A stretch of 64,000 bases of DNA from Verrucomicrobiaceae bacterium (GTDB taxonomy: Bacteria > Verrucomicrobiota > Verrucomicrobiia > Verrucomicrobiales > Verrucomicrobiaceae). Under the pieces are notes generated by a model. It saw only the letters and a list, made by a program, of their open reading frames with translations. It had not been told where the DNA came from and made no database searches. The stretch lies in NCBI GenBank assembly GCA_016795465.1, contig JAEUHK010000030.1, positions 124,001-188,000 of the forward strand. Reading direction: 5' to 3'. Shown piece after piece: positions 17,803 through 28,538 of this stretch. Within the stretch, counting starts at the first letter, position 1. Each line of letters begins with the position of its first letter. The translations under genes were made by a program, and so were the position numbers.

Positions 17803-18846
17803 ATGCATATTACTGTGGCTGAAATCTTGGAACTTGTAGGCGGAAAACTTCTCTCGGGAGACCCCGCCGTGATGATCGAGGGCTTTGCCAACCTCAAGGA
17901 GTCTGTGAAGGGCGATCTGAGCTTCTTCCATGACCCGCGTTACGAGGCGCTGCTCGGCACCACGAAGGCCTGCGCCGTGCTGGTGCCCGAGACGTGGACC
18001 AAATACCCCGACGGCGTGGCCTGCATCGGCGTGGCGGACCCTTCCCGCATGTTTGAGACCATCGTGGAAAAGTTCGGTGTGCAGCCGGAGCCCTTCTCGC
18101 CCGGCGTTCACCCCACCGCCGTCATCGGCGAGGGCGTGAGCTATGATCCGGCCCGGGTACGCATCGGCCCGCATGCCGTGATCGAAAGCGGCGCGACCAT
18201 CGCCGATGGTGCCGAGATCGGCGCCGGGTGCTTCATCGGGCGAAAGGCCGCCATCGGCAAGGATTCGAAGCTGTATGCCAATGTCACCGTGCACACCGGC
18301 TGCGTGCTGGGAGAGCGTGTCGTGCTGCACAGCGGCGTCGTCGTTGGTGCTGACGGCTTTGGCTATGAGTTCGACAAAGGCCGCCACCGCAAGGTTCGCC
18401 AGGCCGGCATCGTGCAAATCGACAACGATGTGGAGATCGGCGCCGGCACCATGGTGGACCGCGCCCGCTTTGGCCGCACCTGGATCGGCGAGGGCACCAA
18501 GATCGACAACCTCGTGCAGATCGGCCACAACGTCGTCATTGGAAAGCACTGCATCATCGTCGCCTCCACCGCCATCGCAGGCAGTGCGCAGATCGGCGAT
18601 TACGTCGTCATCGCGGCGCAGTGCGGCATCGCCGGGCATGTGAAGATCGGCTCGCAGGCCACGCTGGCCGCCCGCTGCGGTGTGACGAAGGACCTGCCCG
18701 GCGGAGCCACCTACATGGGCTTCCCCGCCATCCCGGTGAATGACGAGCGCCGCCGCCTCGCCGGCATCAACCGCCTCCCCAATCTCACCGCCCGCGTGAA
18801 GAAACTCGAGGACGACGGCCACGCCGCCGACCTGCCGGAGGATTGA
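17803..18846 (+). CDS. lpxD: UDP-3-O-acylglucosamine N-acyltransferase (LpxD)
   Basis: Third step of lipid A synthesis: N-acylation of UDP-3-O-acyl-glucosamine in the cytoplasm. 347 residues, normal length. The N-terminal uridine-binding domain (1-~100) has GGKLLSGDP and GDLSFFHDPRYEALL. A left-handed beta helix of hexapeptide repeats follows (~105-320), with GVVVGADGFGYEF and KIDNLVQIGHNVVIGKH, where the His of IGHN is the catalytic base in the family. A C-terminal helix (ERRRLAGINRLPNLTARVKKLE) completes the trimer motif. No other lpx or fabZ gene adjoins it, so it is an isolated copy. Its presence supports an LPS-bearing outer membrane. Confidence 0.95.
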   Translation: MHITVAEILELVGGKLLSGDPAVMIEGFANLKESVKGDLSFFHDPRYEALLGTTKACAVLVPETWTKYPDGVACIGVADPSRMFETIVEKFGVQPEPFSPGVHPTAVIGEGVSYDPARVRIGPHAVIESGATIADGAEIGAGCFIGRKAAIGKDSKLYANVTVHTGCVLGERVVLHSGVVVGADGFGYEFDKGRHRKVRQAGIVQIDNDVEIGAGTMVDRARFGRTWIGEGTKIDNLVQIGHNVVIGKHCIIVASTAIAGSAQIGDYVVIAAQCGIAGHVKIGSQATLAARCGVTKDLPGGATYMGFPAIPVNDERRRLAGINRLPNLTARVKKLEDDGHAADLPED

Positions 18847-18933
18847 GGCTGAAGCCCCTCCTACTTGGAATCGGAGACCGGCACCACCTCGAGTGCTCCT
18901 TGGGCCGCCTTCGGGCTCCGTTCTGCACCACAC

Positions 18934-19320
18934 TCAATGACCGATGCCCCGGCTTTTTTTGCTGGCAAATCCAGCGAGAGTCCGGATGCCCTCTCGCATC
19001 GTCTGGGCCTCCTCTTTGGCGCCGAGCTTTTCGAGCTTTTGCAGCACTTTTTCAGCATCGACGACTTTTTCGGAGATTCGGTCCTTGAGGTTTTGGATGG
19101 TTTTCTGAGCGACAGGTTCCAGCTCGGGAAGAATTTTCCCCTTCTCTATTTTTTTCCTCTGATCCTCGATGGTTTGAAGACGCTCAGCGATGCCTTTTTG
19201 GATCTCATTAAACTCAGTCTTGAGTTCGCCAATTTTATCCGCGTTCGACTGAAGCGCTTTCTGGATGGCGGCGGTGGCGGACTTTTTGGCGGCGATAAGG
19301 GTGTCTTTGACGGAGGGCAT
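18934..19320 (-). CDS. Coiled-coil protein, unknown function
   Basis: 128 residues from the ATG at 19320 (MPSVKDTLIAAKKS). Nearly the whole protein is predicted by eye to be helical and rich in Lys, Glu, Ala, Leu and Gln, with a heptad-like pattern over residues ~15-115. There is no signal peptide or membrane segment. Upstream residues in the same frame (to 19395) include WWCINKP and look untranslated. It is convergent with lpxD and followed on the same strand by the DUF1353 lipoprotein gene upstream. A structural or scaffolding role is only a guess. Confidence 0.6.
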   Translation of the reverse strand: MPSVKDTLIAAKKSATAAIQKALQSNADKIGELKTEFNEIQKGIAERLQTIEDQRKKIEKGKILPELEPVAQKTIQNLKDRISEKVVDAEKVLQKLEKLGAKEEAQTMREGIRTLAGFASKKSRGIGH

Positions 19321-19396
19321 GGTGAGGAGTGGTTTGTTGATACACCACCATCTAGCCCGAACGCCGACGGCCGTGACAAGCGATTCTACGAGCACC

Positions 19397-20080
19397 TCAC
19401 TCCTTGAAGGAGCGAGAGCCCTCCATCGCCGGCTTTTCAGGCACAGGCGTCAGCTCGTCCTTCAGCGATCCCAGCGCGGGCAGCAGCGGCAGGTTTTGCA
19501 GCGTGTCCGTGATCATCGAGGCAGTCGTCTCATCCATCACGGGATGCGCCTCGCCGTTCCACGCGGTCTTGCCAAACTTGCTCACCGCCCAGTAGATGCG
19601 GCGCAGTTGGGAGGGAGACTTCCGCGTCTCAAACTGCGGCTGCTCCATCTGCGCCTTGATCACCTCCGCCATGATCCAGTCCGCCTGCTCCTTCGTGTAA
19701 TGCACCTCACGCCCCGCCTTGTCGGTCCCGCCCGGCACCTTCCGGCGGTGCGCCTCGTAGAGCCAGTCATGCACCAGATAGGCCGGCGCATAGGTCCATG
19801 GGGAAAAGTTCTTCTGCGACCACAGCAGCCGCGGGATGCTCCCGCCATCCGTCTCGATGCTGCCCGGGCGGATCGTGTCCCCGTTCGGGCGTTTGAAGGA
19901 GAAGCTCGGGTTCTTGCCCCGCACATACACAAACTTGTCCGGCTTCTTCCACTCCACGCAGGGTTGGCCGGTGATCTTGCCTGCACCATCCACCTCAGCG
20001 TAAAAGCGTTTTCCAGAGCAGGAGTTGAGCAGCAGGGGCAGGGTCAAAACGGCGACGGCAAACAGGGGGCGGGCATGCAT
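19397..20080 (-). CDS. DUF1353 lipoprotein
   Basis: 227 residues from the ATG at 20080. The N-terminus is a lipoprotein signal (RPLFAVAVLTLPLLLNSC, lipobox LNSC at about residues 17-20). The DUF1353 pattern is clear: IETDGGSIPRLLWSQ and APAYLVHDWLYEAH. This family is widespread, often phage-linked, and of unknown function; the conserved His-Asp-Tyr region suggests an enzyme or binding site. Here the lipid anchor and lack of phage neighbours suggest an envelope protein. It starts divergently from the small lipoprotein at 20251. Confidence 0.82.
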   Translation of the reverse strand: MHARPLFAVAVLTLPLLLNSCSGKRFYAEVDGAGKITGQPCVEWKKPDKFVYVRGKNPSFSFKRPNGDTIRPGSIETDGGSIPRLLWSQKNFSPWTYAPAYLVHDWLYEAHRRKVPGGTDKAGREVHYTKEQADWIMAEVIKAQMEQPQFETRKSPSQLRRIYWAVSKFGKTAWNGEAHPVMDETTASMITDTLQNLPLLPALGSLKDELTPVPEKPAMEGSRSFKE

Positions 20081-20250
20081 GCCCCTCGTATAGCCGGAGG
20101 CCTGGCAAACCGTCAAGCAGGCTGAGCCTCCCCAAACATAAACCTTCGCTTCCCATCCGGCTTGGGTTACAAGCTGCCACCATGACCACCCACGATCTTC
20201 CTGCTGGAGATGTTTTGACAGGCACCCCCAGGCGATCAGCTCGCGCCACG

Positions 20251-20640
20251 ATGCGGTTCATGCGTGGCGGGTGTGTGCTGGTGGCTTCGCTGCTCTGCGT
20301 CTCGTGCAGCACCGGGCCGAAACTCGATCCCGATTGGAACAGCCAGCGTCTCTGGCAGCAGGTCGCCAACCCGCCGCCCACGTATGTGCCCTCGGGCTAT
20401 GCCGCCCACCGTCCGCGCAGCGACCGGGACGGGACCTGGTTCACCGATCCGCGCGATGGCAAACGCCTGTTCGTGCCAAAGGACGGCACGCCCGGCTGGC
20501 CACCCGGTGTGCTGGCAGGTGAGGCCAAAAAGGCCATTGGCTACAAACCACCCGGCCCCACCGCGAAAGAAAAGGCCAAGTGGTTCGCAGCCTTTCTGCT
20601 CTTTGGTCTCGGCGGCGTCTCGGTTCCTCCGCCGGACTGA
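20251..20640 (+). CDS. Small lipoprotein, unknown function
   Basis: 129 residues from the ATG at 20251 (MRFMRGGCVLVASLL). A lipoprotein signal ends in LCVSC, so the mature protein starts at the Cys of CSTGP. The rest contains RDGTWFTDPRDGKRLFVPKDG, then a Pro/Lys-rich part and a hydrophobic segment near the C-terminus (KWFAAFLLFGLGGVS). An ATG at 20182 would add 23 residues before the signal and is less likely. The stop codon lies just before the first unit of the 41-bp tandem array. Confidence 0.65.
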   Translation: MRFMRGGCVLVASLLCVSCSTGPKLDPDWNSQRLWQQVANPPPTYVPSGYAAHRPRSDRDGTWFTDPRDGKRLFVPKDGTPGWPPGVLAGEAKKAIGYKPPGPTAKEKAKWFAAFLLFGLGGVSVPPPD

Positions 20641-20645
20641 GCCGC

Positions 20646-20960
20646 GAGGTCCTGCCACGGCCGTGTCCGCACCAAACGGAAGCCGTCAGGTCCTGCCACA
20701 GCCGTGTCTGCACCAAACGGAAGCCGTGAGGTCCCGCCACGGCTGTGTCCGCACTAATCGGAAGCCGCGAGGTCCCGCCACGGCTGTGTCTGCACCAAAC
20801 GGGAGCCGTGAGGTCCTGCCACGCCCGTGTCTGCACCAAACGGGAGCCGTGAGGTCCTGCCACGCCCGTGTCTGCACCAAACGGGAGCCGCGAAGTCCTG
20901 CCACAGATGTGTCTGCACCAAACGAGAGCCGTGAGGTCCTGCCACGGCTGTGTCCACGCC
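20646..20960. repeat. 41-bp tandem array, about 7.7 copies
   Basis: Unit starts lie at 20646, 20687, 20728, 20769, 20810, 20851, 20892 and 20933, exactly 41 bp apart; the last copy breaks off near 20960. Every unit contains CAC-N4-GTG. The middle four bases vary (GGCC, AGCC, GGCT, GGCT, GCCC, GCCC, AGAT, GGCT) while the flanking CAC and GTG are constant. The constant part includes AGGTCCTGC and CACCAAACGG, with a few point changes. Forty-one is not a multiple of three and no single frame gives a sensible protein, so it is taken as non-coding. There are no unique spacers, so it is not a CRISPR array. Confidence 0.93.
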
Positions 20961-21066
20961 TCTTTGACAAGCACAGAAGGTCCCATGCCAACGCGCAAAG
21001 ACGGGGACGTAGCATAGCCTTTCCCTTCGGCACTGCGTAACTCGGCTGTGCTTCCGTTTCTGCACA
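20961..21066. other. Spacer between the 41-bp array and the first composite repeat
   Basis: It contains ATAGCCTTTCCCTTCGG (from 21014), which recurs at 22424 before the second composite repeat, so the repeated unit extends patchily beyond the ~590-bp core. No gene is recognised. Confidence 0.5.
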
Positions 21067-21654
21067 GGCTCGTTCCGCAGACGACCTGACAGGTATCACC
21101 ACAGAGCACACCGAGGTGCACAGAGGTTCTGGTTTGAAATCTCTGTGCTGCTCTGTGGCCTCCGTGGTTATTAAAATCAGGGGCTCCCTCACGAGACGCT
21201 GATGAAACCCGAGTCAGAGGCTTAGGATGAGCGTCAGGTCAGCGTCTCATCTGCGGTTCGAATCCGTCCGTTCACGCGGGAGGTCGGGCCTTGCGGCTCC
21301 GTCTTTCCTAGCCCGTTTGACCGCTGATAGGACGCTGATTAGACGCTAATCCTCACCTTCTGAAATCAGCGTCATGTTAGCGTCTTATTAGCGGTTCATT
21401 CAGCCCCATGATGACTGATGGCATCCATGGGCAAGACCCCGGAGTTCGTTGACCACGGAAAACACGGAATACACGGAAGGCTAAAAGCTTGGAGCAAAGG
21501 CCGGGAACTCGATGTGTGAGCTCTTTCCGTGTGTTCCGTGTGTTCCGTGGTGATGATGGCTGCTATGAGCGCAGAGTGGCGGCAGGAGCCGTCGGTTGGC
21601 CGTGTCGTCCGCATTCGCGGGTCACGGGCTTCGGAGGGGCTTGGGACGCGATTG
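21067..21654. repeat. Composite repeat, copy A (~590 bp)
   Basis: Nearly the same sequence recurs at 22530-23125 in the same orientation, mostly identical by eye with small indels. It contains at least three hairpins with word-built arms: CACAGAG words at 21098-21168, GACGCTGAT words at 21319-21397, and ACACGGAA words at 21452-21551 (arms 29 bp, about 26 matches). A weaker pair of GACGCTGATGA/TCAGCGTCTCATC arms lies near 21195-21250. No transposase and no target-site duplication were found. The short frames inside it are repeat-derived and not called as genes. Confidence 0.9.
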
Positions 21655-21731
21655 GAGAGCGGATGAAAAGAGTGCTTGGCAACGGCAGGGTCGGGCGGGT
21701 AACATCTCCTCATTCACCTTTTGAATGTCCC

Positions 21732-22405
21732 ATGACTCCGAAGACCTTTGCCGAACAGATGCGTCAGGCGCGCTCGAAGTCGCCCTTGCTGAAACGCGAG
21801 CAGGCGCTGAAGCAATTCGCCGAGGTGGAGGCCTTTTTGGATCGACACAGCTTGCGGCCGAGTGTGAAGCCCTCCGCCGGTGGGCTGAAAGCGCGGGGTG
21901 CCTGAGGAGTTTTGAAGAGACAGCCCGCCCTCCGGATGCCTTCGGTTATGAGCATGAGGTCTGGTTTCCGTCGTCCGGTGAACCGAGCGGTTTAGTGATC
22001 AAAGCGACCTATGGGAACTGCTTTGGTCATCTGCCTGATGGCAGCGAGGCGAGTCCCATCGGCTACTTGGAGCGCTTGCGGTTGTGCAACGAAGAACTGG
22101 GGGACCAGATTCGCCTGTTGGGAGTGGAAGAGACACGGCCCGGCGTGATCCGGGTGATCACCAGCCAGCCCGCCATTGAAGGCCATCCGGCCGAAGCCGA
22201 CGAGGTGTTTCAGTTTTTCAACGAATCTGGGTTCGAGAAACGCCGCTGGGGAGCGAACACCGTTTGGTTTCGTCCGCTCGACGGGTTGGTCGCCTCGGAC
22301 ACGCACGGCGGAAACGTGCTGCGCACAGCAAGCGGAGCCTTGGTAGCCATTGATGTGCCGCTGATGCGATGGATGCCGGGCATGAAAGCGCTGGAACCGG
22401 TGTAA
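21732..22405 (+). pseudogene. Polyvalent-protein kinase-like gene with a -1 frame change
   Basis: The N-terminal part reads from the ATG at 21732 (MTPKTFAEQMRQARSKSPLL) and is helical, but this frame stops at 21905. The C-terminal domain continues in the -1 frame to 22405: FGYEHEVWFPSS, LVIKATYGNCFGH, YLERLRLCNEELGDQIRL, VITSQPAIEGHPAE and a kinase-like catalytic loop SDTHGGNVL with LVAIDVPL. Joining both frames near 21850-21858 gives one continuous protein of about 224 residues. This resembles the kinase-like domain found in polyvalent phage/plasmid proteins and orphan genes, by my recognition only. The gene sits between two composite repeats. Decay, a sequencing error and recoding are all possible; no good slippery heptamer was found. 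Confidence 0.55.
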
Positions 22406-22416
22406 CAAGTTACTGC

Positions 22417-22499
22417 CTGTAGTATAGCCTTTCCCTTCGGGACTGCGTAACCAGGCTTTGCTAGCACGGGGAGCACAGGCTGGAAAGCCTATGCTACAG
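22417..22499. repeat. Hairpin with TAGCCTTTCC arms
   Basis: The left arm CTGTAGTATAGCCTTTCC (22417-22434) pairs with GGAAAGCCTATGCTACAG (22482-22499) with two mismatches, leaving a 47-nt loop. It begins 11 bp after the kinase-like gene. Only its left part recurs near 21012. Confidence 0.8.
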
Positions 22500-22529
22500 G
22501 ACGCTAAGCAGGCGCTGAATAAATCAAAA

Positions 22530-23125
22530 GGCTCGTTCCGCAGACGACCTGACAGGTATCACCACAGAGCACACCGAGGTGCACAGAGGTTCTGGTTTGA
22601 AATCTCTGTGCACCTCTGTGGCCTCCGTGGTTATTAAAATCAGGGGCTCCCTCACGAGACGCCGATGAAGCCCGAGTCAGAGGCTTGGGATGAGCGTCAG
22701 GTCAGCGTCTTATCAGCGGTTCGAGTCCGTTCGTTCACGCGGGATGTCGGGAGGTCGGGCCTTGCGGCACCGTCTTTCCGAGCCCGTTTGACCGCTGATA
22801 GGACGCTGATGAGACGCTAATCCTCACCTCCTGAAATCAGCGTCATGTTAGCGTCTTATCAGCGGTTCATGCTCACCCATGATGAGTGATGGCATCCAAA
22901 GGCCATACCCCGGAGTTCGTTGACCACGGAAAACACGGAATACACGGAAGGCTGAAAGCCTGGAGCAAAGGCCGGGAACTCGATGTGTGAGCTCTTTCCG
23001 TGTGTTCCGTGTCTTCCGTGGTGATGATGGCTGCTACGAGCGCGGAGTGGCGGCAGGAGCTGTGGGTGGGCCGGGTTGCCTGCCTTCGCGGGTCACGGGC
23101 TTCGGAGGGGCTTGGGACGCGATTG
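22530..23125. repeat. Composite repeat, copy B (~596 bp)
   Basis: Direct repeat of 21067-21654. Its hairpins lie at 22561-22631 (CACAGAG words), 22790-22868 (GACGCTGAT words) and 22923-23022 (ACACGGAA words). It differs from copy A by point changes and a small insertion (near 22744), so it is not a recent perfect duplication. In the first hairpin, copy B has the better-paired right arm (CTCTGTGCACCTCTGTGG). Confidence 0.9.
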
Positions 23126-23310
23126 AATGGCGGAAGGGAGTTTGCCTGGCGGCAAGTCTTCGCGTGGACAGTATCACCTCCTCAATCCGTCATCAGATTC
23201 GTTTGAGTGGTTGATGCAGTCTTTACACAGCTAGGATTCAATGTTTCTCATGTGCCAATTCTGTTTGAACCGTTCGTTTTAAGGCTTCAACACAAACATC
23301 TGAATAGACC
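23126..23310. other. AT-richer spacer before the small hypothetical gene
   Basis: About 185 bp where base composition changes from GC-rich to mixed. It probably holds the promoter of the gene at 23311; no clear -35/-10 pair or RNA gene was identified. Confidence 0.3.
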
Positions 23311-23685
23311 ATGAACCGTAAGACCTACATCCTTCGAATCGCGTATTCGCACACTGACTCAACCGACACTTGGTATGCATATGCGATTTACCCTGGCTTT
23401 CGCTATGATCAGCTCTGGGAGTTCTTGGACATGAGGTTTCATGTTGGTGAGGGAATTGAACTCCGACAAGTTCCTGACAACGCAATAGGTTCATTTTTCT
23501 TTGTGCAAGACCGCCCTCGCAAAGAAGACGAATCTCCTTCGGTAGGGTTCCAATACGAATCAGAGTTTCATTGCACCCCCGAAGACCTTTGGAATGCCAG
23601 CAAGGACGTGCCTTTGCCCAAACAGCCAGATTGGGCTCAAGGACTGCCCGAATACAAACACTCAAGCGATGGCCTGCAGAAGTGA
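23311..23685 (+). CDS. Hypothetical protein, AT-rich gene
   Basis: 124 residues from the ATG at 23311 (MNRKTYILRIAYSHTDST). It has no signal peptide or membrane segment. Aromatic residues are frequent (Tyr, Trp, Phe), with WYAYAIYPGFRYDQLW near the N-terminus and a charged C-terminus. I recognise no family. Codon use is visibly less GC-biased than in the flanking core genes, as in the TIR-like gene that converges on it (20 bp between stops). This suggests both came in together, though they do not share a transcript. Confidence 0.65.
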   Translation: MNRKTYILRIAYSHTDSTDTWYAYAIYPGFRYDQLWEFLDMRFHVGEGIELRQVPDNAIGSFFFVQDRPRKEDESPSVGFQYESEFHCTPEDLWNASKDVPLPKQPDWAQGLPEYKHSSDGLQK

Positions 23686-23704
23686 GTGGTTGCCCATCAG
23701 ATAA

Positions 23705-25021
23705 CTAATCGTCGAGGCTCTTCACATACGCCGCCAATTCAGCAGCATCGGCAATTGGTCTTGGAAATCCGCAGTCTTCCCACATGCGTGAGAGAAACGG
23801 CGACAGGATCTCTTCGATGGCTTGTTGATCGACCTGCCAATCTGCGTGCGTGATTATATTGTTCTCGAAGCACTCACCGCGGATCGACCTGTTGGTTACC
23901 GATATTGGATAGCCTTTAACCCCACAAAGCCCGAGTCTCAGCTTAAACTGTTTCACATCGGGCAGCATTCGACAGTAGAATGATCGGTAGTTATGCAGTG
24001 CCTCCGCCATGCCAAGGGCTATTACGCCAGCAGCAAGGTATCCGGGGCAATCGATTCCACTCAATCGTTTGGATATCGTCTTGTTGACTGAATAAGCATC
24101 CACCCCCCAAATCTCCCATGAGTTGAAAAGTTGAGTGAAATTGAAAAGCTTTCCGTTCGTGAGGGCCGAATGCACAATTCCACCGAAAGCATTTCGGTTA
24201 GTGTCCCAGCCTGAGACCTGCTTGCCCAATGGACGCAACGCTGCGGTCGAAGCGTAATCTCTCGCGCGCATGGAAGATGGAATTGGTGCAACTTTTGATC
24301 TCGGCCAGATTTGCAGAAACATAAGACCTTCATTGGCCACGTCGAACGGCACAAACTCGTTCTGGAATGTTCTTTCCGGAATGAGCTCTCTGGCTGATGT
24401 TGAGAAGAGAGCCGGGCTAGATTCTAAAGGCTCTCTCGGCACAAAATCACTACTGACTGGGTCGTCATCCAGCTTTGTCAGCAATAACGGTTTGATTGCT
24501 GCCGCTAGCTTTTTGGTCAACTCTTCTGCTTCCGTCTTTACCGAGCTATCCGATTTGCTTTTCAGGTTGTAAGTAATCGGCCAACGCAAATGCTTAAGAT
24601 CGAAGGGGAGATGACTCATATGGTCCTCTCCAAAAGCCGTGTTAATAACGCCAATCACCTTATGATGACCAAGAGCACGCAAAGCATAACCATACTCGAT
24701 TAGCACGTTTGGATTCGAAACCATCCGTCTTGGTTCGTTTGCATCCTCATGGTCGATGCTTGAGGCTACATAAGTGAGGTCTGCCACAAAAACCGCGCAT
24801 TGATTTATCTTGGTCAAAATCGTCTCGGCGATGGGCGGAGAACCAGAAACTCCTAAGGTGTCCTTTTCGAGCACAAATCGAGATTCGCGTAATGCTTCGT
24901 TTAGTTCCGCATCAGAGTTCAAGCGTTTCAGCGCTTGTTTCAATGCGGTTTCGATGAAGCTACGATTTGTGGAAGCAGGTGAGTCGCTCTGCCACGAATA
25001 GAAAATAGATTTGCTTGGCAT
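23705..25021 (-). CDS. TIR-like domain protein, candidate defence effector
   Basis: 438 residues. The N-terminal ~155 residues have the pattern of a TIR-like/nucleotide-binding domain: IFYSWQSDSP (6-15), SGSPPIAETILTKINQCAVFVADLTY (first strands and helices), SNPNVLIEYGYALRALG (102-118) and LPFDLKHLRWPITYNL (138-153). In TIR NADases the Glu of the NVxxE-G motif is catalytic; the equivalent here would be Glu109. The remaining ~280 residues are unrecognised and may be a sensor. The gene starts 6 bp after the ileS stop on the same strand, with AAGGG overlapping that stop as a ribosome-binding site. Base composition is clearly AT-richer than ileS, and repeats follow downstream, so recent acquisition is likely. 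An anti-phage role is inference. Confidence 0.7.
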   Translation of the reverse strand: MPSKSIFYSWQSDSPASTNRSFIETALKQALKRLNSDAELNEALRESRFVLEKDTLGVSGSPPIAETILTKINQCAVFVADLTYVASSIDHEDANEPRRMVSNPNVLIEYGYALRALGHHKVIGVINTAFGEDHMSHLPFDLKHLRWPITYNLKSKSDSSVKTEAEELTKKLAAAIKPLLLTKLDDDPVSSDFVPREPLESSPALFSTSARELIPERTFQNEFVPFDVANEGLMFLQIWPRSKVAPIPSSMRARDYASTAALRPLGKQVSGWDTNRNAFGGIVHSALTNGKLFNFTQLFNSWEIWGVDAYSVNKTISKRLSGIDCPGYLAAGVIALGMAEALHNYRSFYCRMLPDVKQFKLRLGLCGVKGYPISVTNRSIRGECFENNIITHADWQVDQQAIEEILSPFLSRMWEDCGFPRPIADAAELAAYVKSLDD

Positions 25022-25027
25022 AAACCC

Positions 25028-27892
<2,865 letters not shown>

Positions 27893-27937
27893 GAGGTGGG
27901 GAAAAAGGAGCGCGGAGCCTAGGGAGGCGGGGGGAGA

Positions 27938-27980
27938 GGTCAAGGAAGGGTCAAGGCTTCGCCGTCAAGGTGGTCAAGAT
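27938..27980. repeat. GTCAAGG word repeat upstream of ileS
   Basis: Four copies of (G)GTCAAGG occur within 43 bp, in the gap between ileS and the divergent lipoprotein gene. They are the same word as at 16351-16376. Confidence 0.5.
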
Positions 27981-28056
27981 GGACATGGCCGCGTGGTGAG
28001 GCGAAAAAGACCGGCGCAGACAGCGTTTGATGCCCTCGACCAAACCGCCCACCACC

Positions 28057-28524
28057 ATGAACACCTCCCGCCTCATCCGCCTTGGCCTCATCGCCCTCTC
28101 GCTCGTCTGCCTGCCGTCCTGCGGGACGGCGTTTCGCAAGGCTTGGAACAACGCCCCAGCCTCGCAAGGCGTGGCGGGCAAATGGGAGGGCACCTGGCTG
28201 AGTGCGGTGAACGGCCACACGGGCACGCTGAAGTGCGTGGTGACGCCTGCTCCCGAATCGAAGTGCGCCGCGTGCAGCACGAAGGTGCAGCCGCACACCT
28301 TCTTCTATCGCGCCACCTGGAAGACGATCCTCAGCGGTAGCTACCAGGCCGTGCATCACGTCGAGAAAAAAGGCAGCGCCTATGTCTTCAAAGGCGATCA
28401 CCAGATGCCCGACTGGGCGGGCGGCAAGTATCACTACGAAGGAACGGTGAAGGGCGATGACTTTAACGCGTGCTACGAGTGCGCGATGGATCGCGGCACC
28501 TTCACGATGAAGCGGGTGAAGTAG
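28057..28524 (+). CDS. Small lipoprotein, unknown function
   Basis: 155 residues from the ATG at 28057 (MNTSRLIRLGLIALS). A lipoprotein signal ends in LPSC, making CGTAFRKAW the mature N-terminus. The body includes GKWEGTWLSAVNGHTGTLKCVV and YRATWKTILSGSYQAVHHVEKKG, a beta-rich pattern like small lipocalin-type or DUF-type envelope proteins. A CAAC pair lies in the middle. It is divergent from ileS and convergent with the anti-sigma gene, 14 bp apart. No function can be assigned. Confidence 0.75.
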   Translation: MNTSRLIRLGLIALSLVCLPSCGTAFRKAWNNAPASQGVAGKWEGTWLSAVNGHTGTLKCVVTPAPESKCAACSTKVQPHTFFYRATWKTILSGSYQAVHHVEKKGSAYVFKGDHQMPDWAGGKYHYEGTVKGDDFNACYECAMDRGTFTMKRVK

Positions 28525-28538
28525 GCGGAAGACTGCTC

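Noticed and set aside
20646..20960. CRISPR array
   Set aside because: Units are contiguous 41-bp repeats with no unique spacers and no cas gene nearby.
20264..21121. Repeat-rich proteins encoded across the 41-bp array on both strands
   Set aside because: A 41-bp period shifts frame in every unit, giving only the same few words in three frames; no start or domain supports them.
21732..21905. Programmed frameshift at a classic slippery heptamer
   Set aside because: The best candidate (C TTT TTG) does not fit the X XXY YYZ rule, and the likely junction lies further downstream.
21067..23125. Insertion sequence
   Set aside because: No transposase frame, terminal inverted repeats or target duplication seen in either composite repeat.
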